This document shows, piece after piece, positions 59,226 through 64,000 of a stretch of 64,000 bases of DNA (positions within the stretch are counted from its first letter, which is position 1; the number at the start of each line of letters is the position of its first letter). The notes beneath the pieces are model-generated. The model saw only the letters and a list, made by a program, of their open reading frames with translations. It was not told where the DNA came from and made no database searches. Origin of the DNA: Massilia sp. 9I. GTDB taxonomy: Bacteria > Pseudomonadota > Gammaproteobacteria > Burkholderiales > Burkholderiaceae_D. The DNA is taken from contig NZ_LR733275.1 of assembly GCF_902506415.1 (NCBI RefSeq), forward strand, positions 310,001 through 374,000. The letters run 5' to 3'. A program made the position numbers and the translations under genes.

Positions 59226-60836
59226 TCAGGCGCGGCGTCTTGCGGCCGGTTCGTTGGCCGCCAGCGCCAGTGTCTTGCCGGCGGCTTTCGGCGCCGCCGC
59301 AGCAGCATTGCGCGCAAGGATGAAGACACTGACCGCCTGCGCCAGGTTGGCCGCCTGCTCGCGCAGCGCGGCTGCGGAGCCCGTGGTCTCTTCGACCAGT
59401 TCGGCGTTCTGCTGGGTGTCCTGGTCCATCTGGGCGACCGCATCGTTGATGTGCGAGATGCCGGTGGTCTGGGCGCTGCTCGCCTCCGCAATGGCACCCA
59501 TGATCTCGGTGACGCGGCGCACACTGCCCACGATCTCGTCCATCGTGGTGCCGGTCTGGCCGGCCAGGCGCGTGCCCAGTTCCACCTGCTCGACCGAGCG
59601 GCCGATCAGGGAAGTGATTTCCTTGGCGGCTGCAGCGGAGCGCTGGGCCAGGTTGCGCACCTCGCTCGCGACCACGGCGAAGCCGCGGCCCTGCTCACCC
59701 GCCCTCGCCGCTTCGACCGCGGCATTTAGCGCCAGCAGGTTGGTCTGGAAGGCGATGCCTTCGATGACGCTGACGATGTCGGCGATCTCGCGCGAGGAGG
59801 CGTGGATCGCATCCATGGTGGCGATCACGCGGCCGACCACTTCGCCGCCCTGGGTGGCGACGCCGGCGGCGAAGCCGACCAGCTCGTTGGCCTGGGCCGC
59901 ATTGTCGGCGTTCTGGCGCGCGGCGCCGGTGAGTTCGCCCATCGCAGAGGTGGTCTGCACCAGGGTCGCTGCCTGCTGTTCAGTACGGGCCGACAGGTCG
60001 CCGTTACCCTCGGCGATCTTCGCCGAGTTGACGGCGATGGTCTCGGTGGCGGTGTGCACTTCGCCGACGATGCGCACCAAGCTGCTGTTCATGTGCTTCA
60101 GTGCCTTGAGCAGCTGGCCGGTTTCGTCAGTGGCGCTGTCGTCGATGGTGCTGGTCAGATCGCCGGCGGCCACGGTCTCGGCCACCTTCACGGCCTGCTG
60201 CACCTGGCGCAGCAGCGTGCGCGCCACCAGGACGGCGAAGGCCAGCGTCAGGGCCAGGCCGATCACGCCGATCAGGGCGCCGCCGAGGATGGCGCGGTCG
60301 GCTGCGGAGGTAGCGTCGCCCACGGTAGAGACGAAGCGCTCCTTGGCGGCAGTGCGGAAGCTGGCGGCGTCCTTGCGGTAGGTGGCCAGCGCCGCGGCCA
60401 TGGCCTGCATCTTGTCCTTGGTCGGCATGCCGGCCTGCTGGGCCATCATGTTGGAGATGTCGCGGGCGATCTTGTAGTAGCTGCCGAATTCGCCGGACAG
60501 GCGCGCGAGTTCGTCGGCGCGGCCGGTGTCGAGCTTGCGCAGGCGCTGGTAGGTCTCGGTGACTTTCGTGGCCAGGGCGTCGGCGGCCGCCAGCTGCTCC
60601 GGCTCGCCGGCAGCGGCGGCGGTGTTCAGGATGTCGATGATCTTGTCGAGTGCGGCCGCGTTTTCGGTCATCGCATCGAGCGCAGGATACTGGACGTCGC
60701 GGACGTCTTCCAGCCGCACGTTATTCTTCTGGAATACAACGACGGTGAAGGCAAGGTACAGCGCCATACACACCATGGCGATCCCGGGAGCGACCAGGAC
60801 CTTCCACATCACGGGCAAACGGTTCAGCATCTTCAA
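59226..60836 (-). CDS. Methyl-accepting chemotaxis protein
   Basis: A 536-residue receptor. An N-terminal membrane helix (residues about 10-34), a periplasmic four-helix-bundle region (35-185), a second membrane helix (about 190-212), a HAMP segment and a long signalling domain with the hairpin tip [42 protein letters not shown] (quoted in parts) are present. Such receptors pass ligand binding to CheA through CheW. The gene is first of a unit with the binding protein and porin, and lies next to the CheW fusion, so these genes may serve one chemosensory task. Confidence 0.92.
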   Translation of the reverse strand: MKMLNRLPVMWKVLVAPGIAMVCMALYLAFTVVVFQKNNVRLEDVRDVQYPALDAMTENAAALDKIIDILNTAAAAGEPEQLAAADALATKVTETYQRLRKLDTGRADELARLSGEFGSYYKIARDISNMMAQQAGMPTKDKMQAMAAALATYRKDAASFRTAAKERFVSTVGDATSAADRAILGGALIGVIGLALTLAFAVLVARTLLRQVQQAVKVAETVAAGDLTSTIDDSATDETGQLLKALKHMNSSLVRIVGEVHTATETIAVNSAKIAEGNGDLSARTEQQAATLVQTTSAMGELTGAARQNADNAAQANELVGFAAGVATQGGEVVGRVIATMDAIHASSREIADIVSVIEGIAFQTNLLALNAAVEAARAGEQGRGFAVVASEVRNLAQRSAAAAKEITSLIGRSVEQVELGTRLAGQTGTTMDEIVGSVRRVTEIMGAIAEASSAQTTGISHINDAVAQMDQDTQQNAELVEETTGSAAALREQAANLAQAVSVFILARNAAAAAPKAAGKTLALAANEPAARRRA

Positions 60837-61539
60837 TCTATCCCAAAATACTTATCAGAATGTAGGAGGTATCTGACAAAAGGCAGATGCAGATAGTAAG
60901 GGGACGTCATTCCCCATGGCAAGATTTATATTATGAACTTCCAATCTTTGTGATCAGGTTGCAACTAGTTCACCTACATCCAGTGGGAACGCAGTAACTT
61001 TCGATGCGAACTGCATATTTCGTTAAAAGTCTGTAAACGATACATGGTATCGACGCTATAAGTATTCTCTAAGTGAACATCGGCGATAGCTTAACAACAA
61101 TGTTTTGTCCGCAGTGCACCGACGCATGACCTCAGTGCTGGGGCAGGTTGTGATGCACCTTGCTCTGCTGACTATGTAAGAGGTCGTTGCTGCGGAGCGG
61201 TCGAATATAACGTGCCCGCCGCAGAAGCCCTACACTCCACTAGGCTGGCTCATCCGATCCATCGGCCAATCCAACCCTAGTCTGAAAATCGACTTCATTC
61301 TACTCTCAGCCGCCTAGTGCACGTACGCCCAGCCGTATGCCAGTGCGTACTCAAGAAGCAAGCATCGCTGCCGGCGTCGAGATGTACTGTAATCATTCTA
61401 ATGCTAGTGGGCCAAGGACCGAACCTGCAATATTTAAAGTCACTTGGCCCACGCCGTCGCGCCCTATCCGGAAGTTCGGGCTACACCAATACTCCTACCT
61501 AAGATCATTTGGCAGCCACCACTTATTGTATAAAGTCAC
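60837..61539. other. AT-richer intergenic region (703 bp) before the large gene
   Basis: I see no gene that I can support; short plus-strand frames at 61317-61714 have no ribosome binding site and overlap the large minus-strand gene. Base composition falls noticeably within this stretch, marking the edge of the AT-richer segment. No tRNA, direct repeat or integrase that would define an island end is visible. Confidence 0.55.
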
Positions 61540-64000
61540 CTACTGTTCGTCGCGGTCACCTAACCGCTCAGGCAGTATATCCCCCTTTATTTTTTTAAAT
61601 GACTTTTGTGTTGGCTGTCTTTCACCAGTCAGATGCTTAGTAATAGACATTTTTATAAGGAACTCAACCGCTGCCAAAGTAGGTTTATCAGAAATGTATC
61701 CCACGCTATATTGATGCCTCAACGCCTGATTAAGATCCATTAGATAAAAAGAGTTCCGCGCGCACTCAGCGATATATCTCTGCACTGCTTTCTCCCAATC
61801 TCGCGGCCTCGTTAAAACAAGAGTTAATATGAGCTCATGGCGTTCAATCTCACCCAGGTCCTTACGATTTAACTGATCGATTAGCAGCGGCCCCATTTTT
61901 CTTGAATATATATCGTCCCTTGTCCATGTGGCTATATTACCCGGAATGCAAGTCAGGATCTTCATAAACCTCTCATTTTCCTCCTCCCCGAATCCATCTC
62001 CTAACGCGAACCCTATACCATCATACAAAGCATATCCGTTTTTCGCGAGCAGTGGTAAGAGCACAAACAAAACTTTTGTCGCCTGACGCCAACAATTAAG
62101 TATCTCCTGCATTAAGGTCTTTTTCACGTCAGCCGCTGCGTAATCGCTGTTTCGCAACGCTCTTGCCCCAGCAGACATCGCGCTTAGCATATAGACGAAG
62201 GTATGGTCGTGAAGGACCTTGTTTATTTCCTGGTTATATGGCCTTTGCTTATCGTAGCTTTTATCAGCATATTGGTCCTTGATAATAGTGGGCAAATTGG
62301 AATCCTTTACCCCGTTCGCCAACTCTTCTTCCATTTGCGTTACAACCGCTTCTGACGGCTTCCAGATTGCAAACTTATACGGATTTATATCACTAGGCAG
62401 TCCTAGATGAGCGTCCACTTTCTGGTGAAGCGTCTTAAGATCGTTAGTGAGAATTGAAAGAGCATCCTCGCGACGACGATCAATCCCCGTGTAGAACTCT
62501 ATCAATTCTGGATAAAGAGAGTATCGCATTTCCTCCAGGATGAATTTTGCGAACTCTCGATCATGATGCATTCGATGGGCGGCAAAATAATAGACCCAGT
62601 ACGAGAATCTGAATCTAAAGAAATGACCAACACTGACGATGATGTTATTTTGAAATAAAATATCGAAGACGGAATGCGTCTCCAAGTCAATTAGATTTGC
62701 CCTGCAAAATGCTTGAACATCGACAAGAAACTTATCGCGCGCAAACAAAAATTTATTTTCTCTTATTAATCCTTCGCAAAAGTAACCCAATACAAATTCG
62801 CAATCCTTAAGATCCGGTCGACTTTTATAAGAGGGTAAAGCATCCACATTGAAGAGTAGGAACAATACCCGCCTAATGATGTCGCATCTGTTCACAGGAC
62901 TTTCGTCAAAGTCGAATTCCGAGACCTTCAACAGCGTAATGCAATTAAGGGGCGTACGGTGTAGGTTTAGCACCTCTAGATCATTGGCGAGTCTTGCCGT
63001 TACGACGTCTTCGTCACCGATTACTCTGCTTTCATTATAGGTTGCGACGATATTTCGCATGATATTGCGACTCAGCGCCCATAGATAATACTCGGTGAAC
63101 GTTCGGCCAGCACATTTGAGTTGCGTGATGGAGAAGTTACCAGGATTTATCTGCTGCATAACGATCAACGCAACATTCGAAAACAAATCATTTACGATTT
63201 CAAGAATTTTTATCGTGTTCTTGTCATCGTTAAAAGAATCTAAAATTACGCATTTGATTTCTTCGCTTCTTCTTCCAAGCAACTGCAGCTCATCAGAAAC
63301 CGCTTGATTTACCGAGTGCTTATGCGGTTGAAGAGTTCGCGCATCAAGATAAAGAAAAAGCTGCGACGGCCTTTGTTTCCATGCTTCCACCGTTATATAG
63401 TGTGCCAAACAGGTCAAACCATATTGAGGTGGTGCTTTAATTAATGCCGACAGTGGATTTTTAATTATATCGCCAATATCAATCTTTTTTGCACTACTAA
63501 CATCTTTAGATACTTCCGAAACCTCGGAAATAGTGCGATCGACCCATTTATTCGGGTGAGTTGAGAACGACCTCAATGATTCGTCTAGGCGTCGCGAGAA
63601 ATATCGCAAAACTAGTCCCTCATCACCAGGTTCATTGCTTTGCGAAATTGAGATTGGCATAGACAGCGAAGTGTTATGCTCACGCTGATCCTGGCAGTAA
63701 CCTTTCGAGTAGGCCATCGCGACTACGCGAGTCGGTAGTTGATATTCCCACTTCCCTGTAGGGGCGTGGTCAGCAACTGGCGCATTAGTCCAATTCGATG
63801 CCCCAGATTTTTTTGCGTGCAGATTGGTAGCGCAGCTGCGCCTGGAAAGGTTAACAGTGGTAATATTTATTCCGAATTCCGCCGACGTTTCTGCGCCAAC
63901 AGCACCTGCAGCGATGACGACATGTGTATTACCAGGCGAAACCCACGCATTATGAGAATGCCCGTGTAGCCAAAAATCATATTCACTCGGAATCCGAGTG
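61540..64000 (-). CDS. Phosphoesterase-STAND-like fusion, N-terminus outside the window
   Basis: The minus-strand frame is open from the right window edge to a stop at 61540, giving at least 819 residues. The first visible residues include LHGHSH at 63969-63952, the metal-binding motif that closes calcineurin-type phosphoesterases, followed by NTHVVIAAGA. About 175 residues later comes KAPPQYGLTCLAHY, a Walker A-like loop in which the usual GK(S/T) reads G-L-T, and CVILDSFN as a Walker B-like strand. The rest is helical, as in STAND proteins. An ATG at 63717 is not the true start, because the frame continues upstream with coding character. The AT-rich codon use differs from all other genes here, suggesting transfer. 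A defence role is an inference from this architecture. Confidence 0.78.
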   Translation of the reverse strand, partial: TRIPSEYDFWLHGHSHNAWVSPGNTHVVIAAGAVGAETSAEFGINITTVNLSRRSCATNLHAKKSGASNWTNAPVADHAPTGKWEYQLPTRVVAMAYSKGYCQDQREHNTSLSMPISISQSNEPGDEGLVLRYFSRRLDESLRSFSTHPNKWVDRTISEVSEVSKDVSSAKKIDIGDIIKNPLSALIKAPPQYGLTCLAHYITVEAWKQRPSQLFLYLDARTLQPHKHSVNQAVSDELQLLGRRSEEIKCVILDSFNDDKNTIKILEIVNDLFSNVALIVMQQINPGNFSITQLKCAGRTFTEYYLWALSRNIMRNIVATYNESRVIGDEDVVTARLANDLEVLNLHRTPLNCITLLKVSEFDFDESPVNRCDIIRRVLFLLFNVDALPSYKSRPDLKDCEFVLGYFCEGLIRENKFLFARDKFLVDVQAFCRANLIDLETHSVFDILFQNNIIVSVGHFFRFRFSYWVYYFAAHRMHHDREFAKFILEEMRYSLYPELIEFYTGIDRRREDALSILTNDLKTLHQKVDAHLGLPSDINPYKFAIWKPSEAVVTQMEEELANGVKDSNLPTIIKDQYADKSYDKQRPYNQEINKVLHDHTFVYMLSAMSAGARALRNSDYAAADVKKTLMQEILNCWRQATKVLFVLLPLLAKNGYALYDGIGFALGDGFGEEENERFMKILTCIPGNIATWTRDDIYSRKMGPLLIDQLNRKDLGEIERHELILTLVLTRPRDWEKAVQRYIAECARNSFYLMDLNQALRHQYSVGYISDKPTLAAVEFLIKMSITKHLTGERQPTQKSFKKIKGDILPERLGDRDEQ

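Noticed and set aside
61317..61714. Two plus-strand frames of 61 and 125 codons
   Set aside because: No ribosome binding site, no recognisable pattern, and the second runs into the end of the large minus-strand gene.
63715..63717. ATG as the start of the last gene
   Set aside because: The frame stays open 94 codons upstream to the window edge and encodes a phosphoesterase metal motif, so the true start lies outside.

Overview
The window looks like a chromosomal segment of a GC-rich betaproteobacterium, most likely of the Oxalobacteraceae and close to Massilia. This rests on gene content and style (TrmJ, SuhB, RhlE, long TonB receptors with a TTG start, lmo0937-type small membrane protein, dctPQM, MCP/porin genes, many glycine-zipper and BON envelope proteins) and on very high third-position GC. 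The genus is an inference; no rRNA or tRNA gene lies in the window.

Layout. 0-11 kb: the end of an unidentified gene, trmJ, suhB, a DEAD-box helicase, two long inverted repeats, a MarR/MFS pair, a hydroxypyruvate isomerase-like protein, a VOC protein, an unknown lipoprotein pair, and a peroxiredoxin-glutaredoxin hybrid coupled to an MtfA-like peptidase. 11-29 kb: a dense cluster of envelope and stress genes (OmpA-type proteins, BON and glycine-zipper lipoproteins, YihY, AI-2E-type permease, AsmA-like protein, DUF883/holin-like proteins, ferritin-like protein, DUF4398 proteins). It is interrupted by one IS1595-type insertion whose transposase is frameshifted, and is followed by a Crp/Fnr regulator. 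29-43 kb: a large TonB-dependent receptor, a Nudix hydrolase, a class IV aminotransferase, a membrane protein of the so-called site-specific recombinase family overlapping a phospholipase D-type lipoprotein, a phosphoesterase/PAP2 pair, a small gene behind two LexA-type boxes, an orphan sulfate-binding protein, an SDR enzyme and a porin. 43-61 kb: a secreted GH13 enzyme, regulators, a diguanylate cyclase, a serine hydrolase, a YitT protein, a TRAP transporter (dctPQM order), a CheW protein carrying two cache-like sensor regions, and an MCP/binding-protein/porin operon. 61-64 kb: a visibly AT-richer segment holding one very large minus-strand gene that runs off the window.

Genes that appear to work together: the chemosensory CheW fusion, MCP, small binding protein, porin and TRAP transporter sit side by side and may sense and import the same class of small organic acids. 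The envelope cluster shares lipoprotein, glycine-zipper, BON and OmpA modules, and three scattered promoters share a CTAAnCTGGA element 36-39 nt before the start codon, suggesting common stress control.

The most unusual items are: (1) the last gene, whose reading frame shows a calcineurin-type phosphoesterase GHxH motif fused to a long STAND-like region with a degenerate Walker A motif, in AT-rich DNA, a candidate defence gene; (2) tandem LexA boxes before an uncharacterised 70-residue protein; (3) a pair of identical 12-bp palindromes exactly 210 bp apart before the TonB receptor; (4) a dispersed GTAG-headed REP/BIME family whose stems covary.
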